Source: Paraclostridium bifermentans
GTDB lineage: Bacteria; Bacillota; Clostridia; Peptostreptococcales; Peptostreptococcaceae
Length of the DNA: 64,000 nt
Assembly (NCBI RefSeq): GCF_019916025.1
Contig: NZ_CP079737.1
Coordinates: 2,914,001-2,978,000, forward strand
Reading direction: 5' to 3'
Part shown: in pieces, positions 17,688 to 25,759 of the stretch
Position numbering within the stretch: position 1 is the stretch's first letter
Layout: each line of letters begins with the position of its first letter
Translations under genes and position numbers: made by a program
Notes under the pieces: generated by a model
What the model saw: the letters and a program-made list of their open reading frames with translations, nothing else
Told to the model about the DNA's origin: nothing
Databases searched by the model: none

Positions 17688-18579
17688 ATCTTTCTATTAT
17701 TTCAATATTTCTTTGTATTATCTTTTTTCCTCTCCAACTAAAAGCTTTTTCTTTATATCTTCTTCTAAATTCTTTGTTTGATATATTATTTATTTCTTCT
17801 TCTTTTAAATTGTATATCAATTCTTCTTTGAATTCTTTAATATTTGTTTTTGAGATACTTATGTTATGTGGGCATACATCTTGGCATATATCACATCCAA
17901 ATATTTTTTTATTATTTTTCAATGCAATTTTTTCATCTTCACTTAAATCTTCTTTTTTCTGAGTTATATATGATAAACATTTTTTAGGATTCATTTCAAA
18001 ATCACCTAATATAGCTTTTCCAGGACAAGATGTTATACATTTACCACATTTAACACACGATTTTTCGCTTTTTTTATCTGATTCAAAATAATAGTTATTT
18101 ATTATATATCCTATAAACACAAAAGAACCATACTCATCAGTTATTATATTGTTATTTATTCCATAATATCCTATTCCACTTATACTTGCTAAATATCTAT
18201 CCACTAATGGCCCATTATCTGCAAATATCATATATTGAAATCCTTCAATTTCACTATCTATATAATCTGCAATTTGTTGTAATTTTTCTTTTACAACTAT
18301 ATGATAATCCATTCCATAACAATACTTTGATAAATTAGAATCTACTATATCTTCAACGAAGTACGGGAAAGCACATACTATTATACTCTCTGCACTTTCC
18401 ATGCTAGCTCTCGGATTAATTCTTTTCTCAATAGATGTTTCTTCCATTCCTGTTATAAAATCTTTTTTTGTTCTATCTTTTATAATATTTTCTAAGTCGT
18501 GATAAGGTCCAACTCCTGCTATTCCTACACAATTAATTCCTATACTTTTACAAAATTCTTTTAATTTATTCTTATTCAT
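17686..18579 (-). CDS. queG: epoxyqueuosine reductase (QueG-like)
   Basis: A 297-residue cobalamin- and Fe-S-dependent reductase that would make queuosine from epoxyqueuosine in tRNA. The N-terminal domain has EKRINPRASMESAESIIVCAFPY; the conserved ADNGPLVDR contains the catalytic Asp. Two 4Fe-4S motifs follow: CVKCGKCITSCPGKAI and CDICQDVCPHN. Length is at the short end: the C-terminal HEAT-like tail of E. coli QueG (379 residues) is absent, as in many Firmicute forms. Start ATG 18579 has AAAGGG 8 bases upstream. Divergent from the rusA-like gene. Confidence 0.88.
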   Translation of the reverse strand: MNKNKLKEFCKSIGINCVGIAGVGPYHDLENIIKDRTKKDFITGMEETSIEKRINPRASMESAESIIVCAFPYFVEDIVDSNLSKYCYGMDYHIVVKEKLQQIADYIDSEIEGFQYMIFADNGPLVDRYLASISGIGYYGINNNIITDEYGSFVFIGYIINNYYFESDKKSEKSCVKCGKCITSCPGKAILGDFEMNPKKCLSYITQKKEDLSEDEKIALKNNKKIFGCDICQDVCPHNISISKTNIKEFKEELIYNLKEEEINNISNKEFRRRYKEKAFSWRGKKIIQRNIEIIER

Positions 18580-18644
18580 AAATTTCCCTTTCATTAATTT
18601 CTATTTACATTTATAATAACTAAGGTATAAAGGATGTGGTATAT

Positions 18645-19049
18645 ATGATAAAGTTGACAATTCCAGGTAGACCAATAAGTAAATCCAATTTTAAACTTCA
18701 CAATATTCACGGTCAATCTTGGATGCCCTCTAAAGGCAAACACTCTAAGTACTTAGCATATGAAAATATGATTGCTGGATATATAAATACACAATACGAT
18801 GGCCCTTGTATAGAAGAGGACCTTATAACTGTGTTGAAACTATATTTTCCAAATAAAAAAATGGGCGATTTACATAACTATCCTAAAAGTATATGTGATG
18901 GAATAGAAAAAAGCGGTATTATAAAAAATGATAAACAGTTAAAGCCAGTTCTTTTGTTTGATTTTATAGATAAGGAAAACCCAAGGGTAGAAATAGAGTT
19001 ATATCCTTTGTCTGAGTACAAAGTTGATTATACTATTACTAAGAAATAG
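18645..19049 (+). CDS. RusA-family Holliday junction resolvase-like protein
   Basis: A 134-residue protein with RusA family features: N-terminal strand IKLTIPGRPISKSNF, then the acidic motif KKMGDLHNYPKSICDGIEKSGIIKNDKQL, which carries the conserved Asp residues that bind Mg2+ and cut four-way DNA junctions. ATG 18645 is preferred to an in-frame GTG at 18636, which lies one base from AAGGA. RusA genes usually sit in prophages, yet no other phage gene is near. It is alone on the plus strand between housekeeping genes. Could act in chromosomal recombination or be a phage relic kept by selection. Confidence 0.8.
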   Translation: MIKLTIPGRPISKSNFKLHNIHGQSWMPSKGKHSKYLAYENMIAGYINTQYDGPCIEEDLITVLKLYFPNKKMGDLHNYPKSICDGIEKSGIIKNDKQLKPVLLFDFIDKENPRVEIELYPLSEYKVDYTITKK

Positions 19050-19051
19050 CA

Positions 19052-19077
19052 AATCCCCCTTTATAGGGGGATTTTTT
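19052..19077. terminator. bidirectional terminator rusA-like / aldo-keto reductase
   Basis: AAATCCCCC-TTTATA-GGGGGATTT with T-run; shared by two convergent genes 28 bases apart. Confidence 0.9.
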
Positions 19078-20072
19078 TACCCTAAAATATTCGATACATC
19101 TTTTAGCATTTCTCTGATAGGTAATTCATATGGACACTTACTTTCGCACTTCCCACATTCTATACAATTAGAAGCATTTACATCTAAACTTTTATATCTA
19201 TCTTTTGACCACTCTTTTAAGTTGTATCTACTATAATATCCTTCCAGTAAAAAATTCATAGGTATATTTATCCCTACAGGGCAAGGCATACAGTATTCGC
19301 AACGTCTACAAAATCTATTCCCTAATTTTTTTATAATATCTTTTATCTCTAAATTTTCTTCATCAGTTATATTAAGATTGTTTAAGACTGATGTATTTTC
19401 AATAACTTGATTTACACTATCCATACCTGGGATAACTACATCTATATAGTCTTTAGATAATATATATTTTATAGCTAATTTTGCATTATCAATGGCTCCT
19501 CCAGCAAGAGGCTTCATTACTATTACCCCTATCCCATTTTTATTAGCTTCTTTAAATATTTCATCAGCTTGATCTTCTACTATATTATATGGAAACTGAA
19601 TTGTATCAAACTTACCACTATTTACTGCTTTTTTTATTGTATCTATACTGTGACTCGTTATTCCTATATGCTTTATTTTTCCTTCTTCTTTACATTTTAA
19701 AAGAGCTGCATAAGCCATATCATCATCAAATATTCCATCATATTCATCTGGCTTTAAATTATGAAGCTGATATAAATCTATATATTCAGTTTTAAAATTA
19801 TTTAAACTTATATTTACATCTCTTATCATATCATCATAACTTCTAGACATACTTTTAGTAGCTAATATAAATTTATCCCTTTTGCCTTCAATTGCATTCC
19901 CTATGTACTCTTCACTTATAGTATATCCTCTGGCTGAATCTATAAAATTTATTCCTTGATTTATAAGCTCATTTATAACTAGATTTGTATCTTCTTGAGT
20001 TATTCTTTGTATTGGAATCCCTCCAAACCCAACTCTATTTAATTCAATATTAGTGCTTCCTAATTTTCTCAT
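19077..20072 (-). CDS. aldo/keto reductase with C-terminal ferredoxin domain
   Basis: A 331-residue fusion. Residues 1-240 form an aldo/keto reductase barrel (LGSTNIELNRVGFGGIPIQ, INFIDSARGYTISEEYIG with the catalytic Asp and Tyr, LYQLHNL). The C-terminus holds cysteine clusters CRRCEYCMPC and CIECGKCESKC, the latter a ferredoxin-type 4Fe-4S motif. Such fusions are common in Clostridia; substrate unknown, probably electron transfer to or from a small carbonyl. Start ATG precedes MRKLGSTNIEL, the family's normal N-terminus. Confidence 0.9.
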   Translation of the reverse strand: MRKLGSTNIELNRVGFGGIPIQRITQEDTNLVINELINQGINFIDSARGYTISEEYIGNAIEGKRDKFILATKSMSRSYDDMIRDVNISLNNFKTEYIDLYQLHNLKPDEYDGIFDDDMAYAALLKCKEEGKIKHIGITSHSIDTIKKAVNSGKFDTIQFPYNIVEDQADEIFKEANKNGIGVIVMKPLAGGAIDNAKLAIKYILSKDYIDVVIPGMDSVNQVIENTSVLNNLNITDEENLEIKDIIKKLGNRFCRRCEYCMPCPVGINIPMNFLLEGYYSRYNLKEWSKDRYKSLDVNASNCIECGKCESKCPYELPIREMLKDVSNILG

Positions 20073-20141
20073 AAATCATCCCCCAATTTTATTTCATTTT
20101 TTTGATTTTCCTAAATAATTAATTTCCATTTTTATAAATTA

Positions 20142-20166
20142 AGACGATACTTTCTAAATATCGTCT
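20142..20166 (-). terminator. probable terminator after nfo
   Basis: AGACGATA / TATCGTCT stem, 9-base loop, followed on the minus strand by TAATTTATAAA; a weaker U-run than the neighbours. Confidence 0.6.
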
Positions 20167-20190
20167 CTTATTTTTATATTATATATGATT

Positions 20191-21030
20191 TTATTGTATT
20201 TGTTTTATAATATCTTTTATCATTTCAATTTCTCTTTTATGACCCTCATCTTCTAATGGAGTTTCTAAGAAAAATGGTAAATGTTTTAACTTAGGATGAG
20301 TAATAAATCTTATTATTGCATCTAATCCTATCTCACCTTCTCCAATACAAGCATGTCTATCTTTTTTCGCTCCAAAAGGCATCATGCTATCATTAAGGTG
20401 AACTGCCTTTAATTTATCTAAACCTATAATATTATCAAAATCATCTAAAACAGAATCTAAATCATTAACAATATCATATCCAGCTGAAAATACATGACAA
20501 GTATCTAAGCATACACCTAGCCTTTCATTATGATCAACCTTATCAATTATAGCCTTTACCTGATCAAAACTAAACCCTATTTCAGTTCCCTTTCCAGACA
20601 TCGTTTCAAGTAGTACCATTATATTTTCATTTCCAGTTATAGCTTCATTAAGCGCATTAGCTATTTTATCTATACCTGTATCTACTCCAGACCCAACATG
20701 GCTACCTGGATGAAAACACATATATTCAATTCCTAAAGAATCCATTCTTTGAATGTCTTCTTTTATAACCATTCTTCCAAATTCATAAACTTCTTCCTTT
20801 GCACCAGCTAAGTTCATTGTATATGGAGCATGTGCTAATAGTGGGCCAAATTTATTGTCTTTTCTTATTTGTTGAAATTTCATTATATCTTTTTCATCAA
20901 AAGATTTAGCATTGCCACCTCTTGGATTTCTACTAAAAAATTGGAATGTATTTGCTCCTATACTTACAGCTGTTTCTGCAGCTTTTGCAAAACCTTTTGC
21001 TATCGAAATATGTGGTCCTATTACTATCAC
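20191..21030 (-). CDS. nfo: endonuclease IV
   Basis: A 279-residue AP endonuclease of the xylose-isomerase-like TIM barrel fold. It opens DNA at abasic sites using three zinc ions. Signatures: [14 protein letters not shown] at the start, [29 protein letters not shown], and [25 protein letters not shown]. Normal length. It starts with GTG (21030), 7 bases after AGGAGG; no ATG is better placed. Single gene, terminator downstream. Confidence 0.96.
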   Translation of the reverse strand: MIVIGPHISIAKGFAKAAETAVSIGANTFQFFSRNPRGGNAKSFDEKDIMKFQQIRKDNKFGPLLAHAPYTMNLAGAKEEVYEFGRMVIKEDIQRMDSLGIEYMCFHPGSHVGSGVDTGIDKIANALNEAITGNENIMVLLETMSGKGTEIGFSFDQVKAIIDKVDHNERLGVCLDTCHVFSAGYDIVNDLDSVLDDFDNIIGLDKLKAVHLNDSMMPFGAKKDRHACIGEGEIGLDAIIRFITHPKLKHLPFFLETPLEDEGHKREIEMIKDIIKQIQ

Positions 21031-21079
21031 TATGTTCCCTCCTAAATTTTATATTCGTTTATAATATACCCAAAAAAAT

Positions 21080-21106
21080 AAGTATCAACAAATTTTGTTG
21101 ATACTT
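21080..21106 (-). terminator. terminator after ArsR-like gene
   Basis: AAGTATCAACAAA-T-TTTGTTGATACTT followed on the minus strand by ATTTTTTT. Confidence 0.9.
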
Positions 21107-21669
21107 TATGCTTTGCATTTTTCTTCTAATGGTATCGTTATCAATGCTAAGTCGTATTTCATCTCAGCTTCATTATGTTTTCTATTTAATACAATTTCAT
21201 TAATTTTTTCTTCTATTGTATTGGATAACTCTTTTATTTCACTTTTACTTAAGCAAACTTGATTATAATTAGCTATGTACTCACTATCTATATCATTTTC
21301 CTCTATAGCTTTATAAAATAAGTTACTCATATTCTCAAACTTCGATATACATATATCCCCTATATCTTTATCTTCTGTATTACTGTTAAAATTTAGAGCA
21401 TTCTTACCTATAACAATATGCTTAGCTGTAGGATAATAATACTTTTCAACAATTCCAGATTTAACCTTCTCTTCTACTAAATCTAATACTCCAACCTTAT
21501 ACAAAGTCTTTATGTGGTAATTTATTTTTGCATGCGGTTCATCTAGCAATTGAGATAATTGTTTTGCTGACAACGGAATTGATTTAAACGCATTTAAAAT
21601 ATCTATTCTTCTTGGATGTGCAATTGCTTTTATGCACTCTAAATCTCTTAGTACTAAAACTTCTTTCAT
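21106..21669 (-). CDS. ArsR-type winged-helix transcriptional regulator
   Basis: About 187 residues. The N-terminal helix-turn-helix (LECIKAIAHPRRIDILNAF, LSAKQLSQLLDEPHAKINYHIKTLYKVGVLDLVEE) matches the ArsR/HTH_20 group; YYYPTAKHIVIG follows as the wing. The C-terminal 90 residues form an effector or dimer domain with no metal-binding Cys cluster near the helix-turn-helix. Start ATG 21669 is preferred over 21684, which has no ribosome site; the codons between (GGTGGTGGGGGA) themselves provide the purine-rich site. Target unknown. Confidence 0.85.
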   Translation of the reverse strand: MKEVLVLRDLECIKAIAHPRRIDILNAFKSIPLSAKQLSQLLDEPHAKINYHIKTLYKVGVLDLVEEKVKSGIVEKYYYPTAKHIVIGKNALNFNSNTEDKDIGDICISKFENMSNLFYKAIEENDIDSEYIANYNQVCLSKSEIKELSNTIEEKINEIVLNRKHNEAEMKYDLALITIPLEEKCKA

Positions 21670-21749
21670 TCCCCCACCACCCATAAAAATATTTAATTAT
21701 ATAAATAATTATATATTATCAAGTAGTAATTGTCAAAAAATTCTCTATT

Positions 21750-22667
21750 TTAGAATATATTTATTTTATACTGTTCACTTAAAGATTCTAATATCTTTAT
21801 ACCCGCAATACTATTACCTTTTTTATCAAGGGCAGGTCCATATATTCCAATTCCCATCTTTTTAGGAACTGAAGCTAATATACCACCTCCAACACCTGAT
21901 TTTGCAGGAATTCCAACTTTTATTGCAAATTCTCCAGATGCATCATACATTCCACACGTTACCATAAATGTCTTAACTATACGCGATATTCTTTCATCTA
22001 TAAGTCTTTCTCCCGTTTCAACATCCACTCCATAAGATGCTAAGTTAACTCCTATTCTAGCTAAGTCTATACAATCAATTTCTATAGAGCATTGTTTGAA
22101 GTATAAGTCTAAAACTTCTTCTACATCGCCATCTATAAACCCATCATTTTTCAAAAGATAAGCCATAGCTCTATTTCTATCTCCTGTTAATTTCTCCGAT
22201 TCATATATATCATAATTTATTTTCAAATTATCATTTTTAGCTAGTGTTTTAAAAAAGTTTAACATTTTTTCTTCTTTTTCTTTAAGGTCTTTCCCTTTTA
22301 TCATGGAAGTTGTAACTATAGCTCCTGCATTTATCATAGGGTTACAAGGCTTCTTACATTCTTTCGTTTCTAATTTCATAATAGAGTTAAATGGGTCTCC
22401 ACTAGGCTCCATCCCAACTTTAGAAAATACATGCTCCCAATCATTTTCACTAAGCACTAAAGCTAATATTATAGGCTTAGATATGCTCTGAATTGTGAAC
22501 TTTTTATCAAAATTTCCAGCCGTATGAATTTCATTATTCATATCAATCATGCATATACCTAAATCATCTTGTCTTGCATTTTTTAATTCTGGTATATAAG
22601 TTGCTACATGTCCATAATTTGTATATTTTCTGTTGTCTTCAAGTATTTGTTCTAATACATTTTCCAT
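21750..22667 (-). CDS. glsA: glutaminase
   Basis: A 305-residue serine-dependent beta-lactamase-fold glutaminase that converts glutamine to glutamate and ammonia. Catalytic SxxK is QSISKP (Ser61, Lys64). Other conserved parts: NPMINAGAIVTTSMI, and near the C-terminus KVGIPAKSGVGGGI with ECKKPCNP in the middle. Normal length. ATG 22667 is 7 bases from AGGAGG; the ATG at 22673 is too close. Its promoter overlaps the terminator of the upstream kinase gene. Confidence 0.96.
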   Translation of the reverse strand: MENVLEQILEDNRKYTNYGHVATYIPELKNARQDDLGICMIDMNNEIHTAGNFDKKFTIQSISKPIILALVLSENDWEHVFSKVGMEPSGDPFNSIMKLETKECKKPCNPMINAGAIVTTSMIKGKDLKEKEEKMLNFFKTLAKNDNLKINYDIYESEKLTGDRNRAMAYLLKNDGFIDGDVEEVLDLYFKQCSIEIDCIDLARIGVNLASYGVDVETGERLIDERISRIVKTFMVTCGMYDASGEFAIKVGIPAKSGVGGGILASVPKKMGIGIYGPALDKKGNSIAGIKILESLSEQYKINIF

Positions 22668-22714
22668 ACACATTCCTCCTTATTTTTTAATAACGTCACA
22701 AGATTATAAATAAT

Positions 22715-22744
22715 ATAATACAAAAAATCCTGGGTTTATGTCAA
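22715..22744 (-). promoter_or_regulatory. promoter of glsA, -35 box inside upstream terminator loop
   Basis: Minus strand TTGACA (22744-22739), 18-base spacer, TATTAT (22720-22715). The TTGACA is the loop of the terminator at 22726-22756. Confidence 0.7.
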
Positions 22745-22756
22745 CTTCCCAGGATT
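22726..22756 (-). terminator. terminator after nucleoside kinase gene
   Basis: AATCCTGGG / CCCAGGATT with a 13-base loop, followed by TTTTG on the minus strand. Confidence 0.85.
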
Positions 22757-22762
22757 CCAAGT

Positions 22763-24418
22763 TTAATCAACAATTCTACTACCACCAATAAATTCTCTAA
22801 TTATAGATGTCGGAGGTATATCTAATTCATCGTCTAACTCTACAAAATATTGTAAAAACTTTAATATTCTATTAGACTCTATAAATGCTTCGTTGTCATC
22901 TTCAATTTGTTCTAAAAGTGGCTTTGCATATTTCTTTAAAACCGCTAACTCATATAAACAAGCTGAGTTAAACATTATATCAGCTTCTTCTTGATAAGGG
23001 AATATATTTTTATCTTCTCCTCTTCTTACTGACCACCAATTTAAAATAGTTTTTTCAGCACTGTATCCTCTAAAATTGTAGTCTCTCACTATTCTTCTTA
23101 TAAGTCTTAAGTCTGTTGTTGGTATTCTATTATGGTTATCTAAATTTATTTGAGTAAGAACACTTATATATATTTTAAATTTATCCTTATCATCTATACT
23201 CTGTGTTAGCATTGGATTTAATGCATGTATACCTTCTAGAATAATAGGTTGGTCTTTTTCAATTTTTAAAGTTTTTCCACTAAATTCTCTTTTTCCTGTT
23301 TTAAAATTAAATTTTGGAAGTTTAATTTCTTCACCTTTTAATAATTTTTCTAAATCACTGTTAAATAATTCTAAGTCTATTGCATATATAGATTCAAAAT
23401 CAAAATTACCAAATTCATCTAAAGGAGTATCTTCTCTATCAACAAAATAGTCATCTAAAGAAATAGGCACCGGATGTAAGTTATTAACTTTTAATTGTAT
23501 AGATAATCTGTGTGCAAAACTTGTTTTTCCAGATGAAGATGGCGCAGCTATTAATATAACTCTTTTATTATTTTCTTTTATTATGTCTGCAATTTGTGAT
23601 ATCTTTTTTTCATGCAATGCTTCAACTATACTGATTATTTCTCCGTATTTTTTACTTTCTATAGCTTCATTTAAGCTAGCAACCTTATCTATTCCAATAA
23701 GTTCAGACCAAATCTCTGACTCTTTATATATATTAGAAAGCTTTGGCTGAGCTACAAAATTTTGAGGTTCATTTTTATTTTCTTTACTTGGTCCTAATAT
23801 AACTACTCCTGATTGCCATTTTTTTATATCGAAAGTTTTAACATAACTAGTAGACGGTAACATATGACCATAAAAATGATTTATATATCCACCGCATTTA
23901 TATAATTTCACATCTTCATATTCTTTATACTTTAATAATTCTGCCTTTGCATTTTTATTATTATTTTTAAGTATTTTTATTGCTTCCGATTTATCTGTAA
24001 CAATTTTTTCTATTTTTAAATCAGATTCTATTATACTTTTTACTTTTGCCTTTATTTTTTCTATATCTTCTTCTGTAACTTCACTTTTATTATTTTTTAT
24101 TTCACAGTATAATCCATTTGATAATGAGTGTTCTATTGTAACCTTACACCCATTAAAAATTTCTTCACATGCTTTTATAAAAATCAAAGACAAAGTTCTC
24201 ATATAAACTCTCATTCCATCTGGTTGAGTTGTGTCAATTAATTCTAAATCACAATTTTTATCTAAAGTACTGTTTAAATCCTTTAATTTATTTTTTATTT
24301 TACCTATTGTTACTATACCCTTATATTCATTACTTAAATCTTTCGCTATTATATCTAAAGCTACATTTTTAGGATATTCATAATTTTTATTATTAATTTT
24401 TATATTTATATTTTCCAT
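22763..24418 (-). CDS. nucleoside (uridine-type) kinase fused to ThrRS-like N-terminal domains
   Basis: A 551-residue protein. Residues 1-60 form a TGS domain; 65-200 resemble the threonyl-tRNA synthetase editing domain (VTIEHSLSNGLYCEI, YGHMLPSTSYVKTFDI). Its HxxxH zinc pair is lost (YMRTL at that place), while C175 and H185 remain. Residues 285-520 are a P-loop kinase of the uridine kinase/phosphoribulokinase type: Walker A APSSSGKTS (292-300), SLDDYFVDREDTP and LEGIHALNP. This architecture is common in Clostridia and annotated nucleoside kinase; the true substrate is not settled. Start ATG has AGGAG. Single gene with terminator. Confidence 0.88.
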   Translation of the reverse strand: MENINIKINNKNYEYPKNVALDIIAKDLSNEYKGIVTIGKIKNKLKDLNSTLDKNCDLELIDTTQPDGMRVYMRTLSLIFIKACEEIFNGCKVTIEHSLSNGLYCEIKNNKSEVTEEDIEKIKAKVKSIIESDLKIEKIVTDKSEAIKILKNNNKNAKAELLKYKEYEDVKLYKCGGYINHFYGHMLPSTSYVKTFDIKKWQSGVVILGPSKENKNEPQNFVAQPKLSNIYKESEIWSELIGIDKVASLNEAIESKKYGEIISIVEALHEKKISQIADIIKENNKRVILIAAPSSSGKTSFAHRLSIQLKVNNLHPVPISLDDYFVDREDTPLDEFGNFDFESIYAIDLELFNSDLEKLLKGEEIKLPKFNFKTGKREFSGKTLKIEKDQPIILEGIHALNPMLTQSIDDKDKFKIYISVLTQINLDNHNRIPTTDLRLIRRIVRDYNFRGYSAEKTILNWWSVRRGEDKNIFPYQEEADIMFNSACLYELAVLKKYAKPLLEQIEDDNEAFIESNRILKFLQYFVELDDELDIPPTSIIREFIGGSRIVD

Positions 24419-24456
24419 AAATCTTTCTCCTATCCTTTAATATGTCTATTTATAAA

Positions 24457-24491
24457 GTTAGAACGATTTATTTTACATAAACCGTTCTAAC
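24457..24491 (-). terminator. probable terminator at the end of the TIM-barrel gene
   Basis: GTTAGAACG / CGTTCTAAC stem with 17-base loop that includes the stop codon; only a short T-rich tail on the minus strand. Confidence 0.55.
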
Positions 24492-25216
24492 ACTTTTATA
24501 GATTCATCTATATCTTCATATTTAATTTCCAAAACTGCATATTGAATCTTCATAGACATTAAATCTTTTAAACTTTCTAAATCTAAAATTCCTTTTCCAA
24601 TCCCAACATGCAAGTCTTTTTTCCCATCATTATCACTTAAATGTATCAAATTTATTTTGGAATTTAATATATCTACAAAACAGTCCTCATTGATTAAGTT
24701 ATGACCTGTGTCGTAACAAAATTCAATATTGTCTATATTATTTAATATATATTCAAATTCATTTACTGTTGTTCCTATATTGCATATATCTCCACCATTT
24801 GTATATGTATTTTCTATAAAAACATGCTTATTTTCTAAGTTTATTAACTCAAGAAATTTTATAGAATTATCTAAATACTTTTGCTTATTTCTCTCAAATC
24901 TAGACTTTATTACATATCCTAAATGCATATTAAAATATTTTATATCAAGTTCTTTTAATTCTGAATTCATTTCATATATAAACTTTACCCATGAATTCCT
25001 TATATATTCTACATTTTCACAAGTGTTTAATTCCATAGGTAAATGAATCCCTATACTTATGTTATTTCTTTTAAATTCATCTTTATATAATAGAACTTTT
25101 TTACACTCAATTAAATTATCTATACCTATTTCTATATGATTTATATTTTTATTTGTTTTACATATACAAATAGCTCGATCTATTTCATGAACCAAAGCAG
25201 ATATTCCTAATTTCAT
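24473..25216 (-). CDS. sugar phosphate isomerase/epimerase-like TIM barrel protein
   Basis: A 247-residue protein of the xylose isomerase-like/AP endonuclease 2 superfamily: MKLGISALVHEIDRAI, HLGYVIKSRFERN, VFIENTYTNGGD, FCYDTGHNLIN and LIHLSDNDGKKDLHVGIGKG. The metal-ligand pattern (E in FIENTY, D and H in CYDTGH, H in IHLSD and HVGIG) is present. Substrate unknown; the family includes inosose and tagatose epimerases and small clostridial orphans. Start is 9 bases downstream of the lepB stop, with GGAG, so it ends the prsW-HEPN-lepB run. Confidence 0.8.
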   Translation of the reverse strand: MKLGISALVHEIDRAICICKTNKNINHIEIGIDNLIECKKVLLYKDEFKRNNISIGIHLPMELNTCENVEYIRNSWVKFIYEMNSELKELDIKYFNMHLGYVIKSRFERNKQKYLDNSIKFLELINLENKHVFIENTYTNGGDICNIGTTVNEFEYILNNIDNIEFCYDTGHNLINEDCFVDILNSKINLIHLSDNDGKKDLHVGIGKGILDLESLKDLMSMKIQYAVLEIKYEDIDESIKVLERFM

Positions 25217-25225
25217 TTTAAACTC

Positions 25226-25759
25226 CTATGAAACTTTACCAATTTTATTGAAAGGTAATAGTCTAATCACAACTTTCCCCATTATATCACTTTCTTTTAC
25301 TATTCCGACCTCAGGATCTCTACTATCCATGCTGTTACCTCTGTTGTCTCCCATTGCAAATATATATCCCTTTGGAATAGTTGTGTCTATTTCACCTTCA
25401 GTTTTTTGACCATGTATATAAGGTTCATTTTGAAGCTTTCCATTTATATACACATCTCCATTTGTAATCTTAAGTTGGTCCCCAGGAACACCTATAACTC
25501 TTTTTACTAAATCTTTTTCTTTTCCATTAGCTTGTACTAAATCAGATTTAAAAACTATAATATCTCCTCTTTGAGGCTCTTTATGATTATAGGCAACTCT
25601 ATTTATTATTAAATAGTCTTTTTCCTCAAGTGTTGGGTACATTGATGAGCCTTGTACTAATGTAGGTCTAACAAAGTGAGTTATTACAAGTGCTATGACT
25701 AGTGAGGTAACTATTATTTTTATCCATTCTATTATTTCCTTTTTAACATTTGCGCTCAA
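25226..25759 (-). CDS. lepB: signal peptidase I
   Basis: About 177 residues, type II membrane protein that removes signal peptides outside the membrane. One N-terminal helix (IIVTSLVIALVITHFV) precedes the catalytic Ser in QGSSMYPTL and the general-base Lys in DLVKRVIGVPGD; then GYIFAMGDNRGNSMDSR. Typical length for Firmicute SipW/SipS-like ES type with Lys dyad. The start is ambiguous: ATG 25777, GTG 25765 and TTG 25759 are in frame. TTG is favoured because GGAGGA (25775-25770) lies 10 bases before it. All choices overlap the end of the HEPN-like gene (stop 25743), so the two are coupled. Confidence 0.93.
   Translation of the reverse strand: MSANVKKEIIEWIKIIVTSLVIALVITHFVRPTLVQGSSMYPTLEEKDYLIINRVAYNHKEPQRGDIIVFKSDLVQANGKEKDLVKRVIGVPGDQLKITNGDVYINGKLQNEPYIHGQKTEGEIDTTIPKGYIFAMGDNRGNSMDSRDPEVGIVKESDIMGKVVIRLLPFNKIGKVS

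Noticed and set aside
18645-19049. RusA-like gene taken as sign of a prophage
   Set aside because: No integrase, terminase, structural or lysis genes are within many kilobases, and flanking genes are housekeeping with normal composition.
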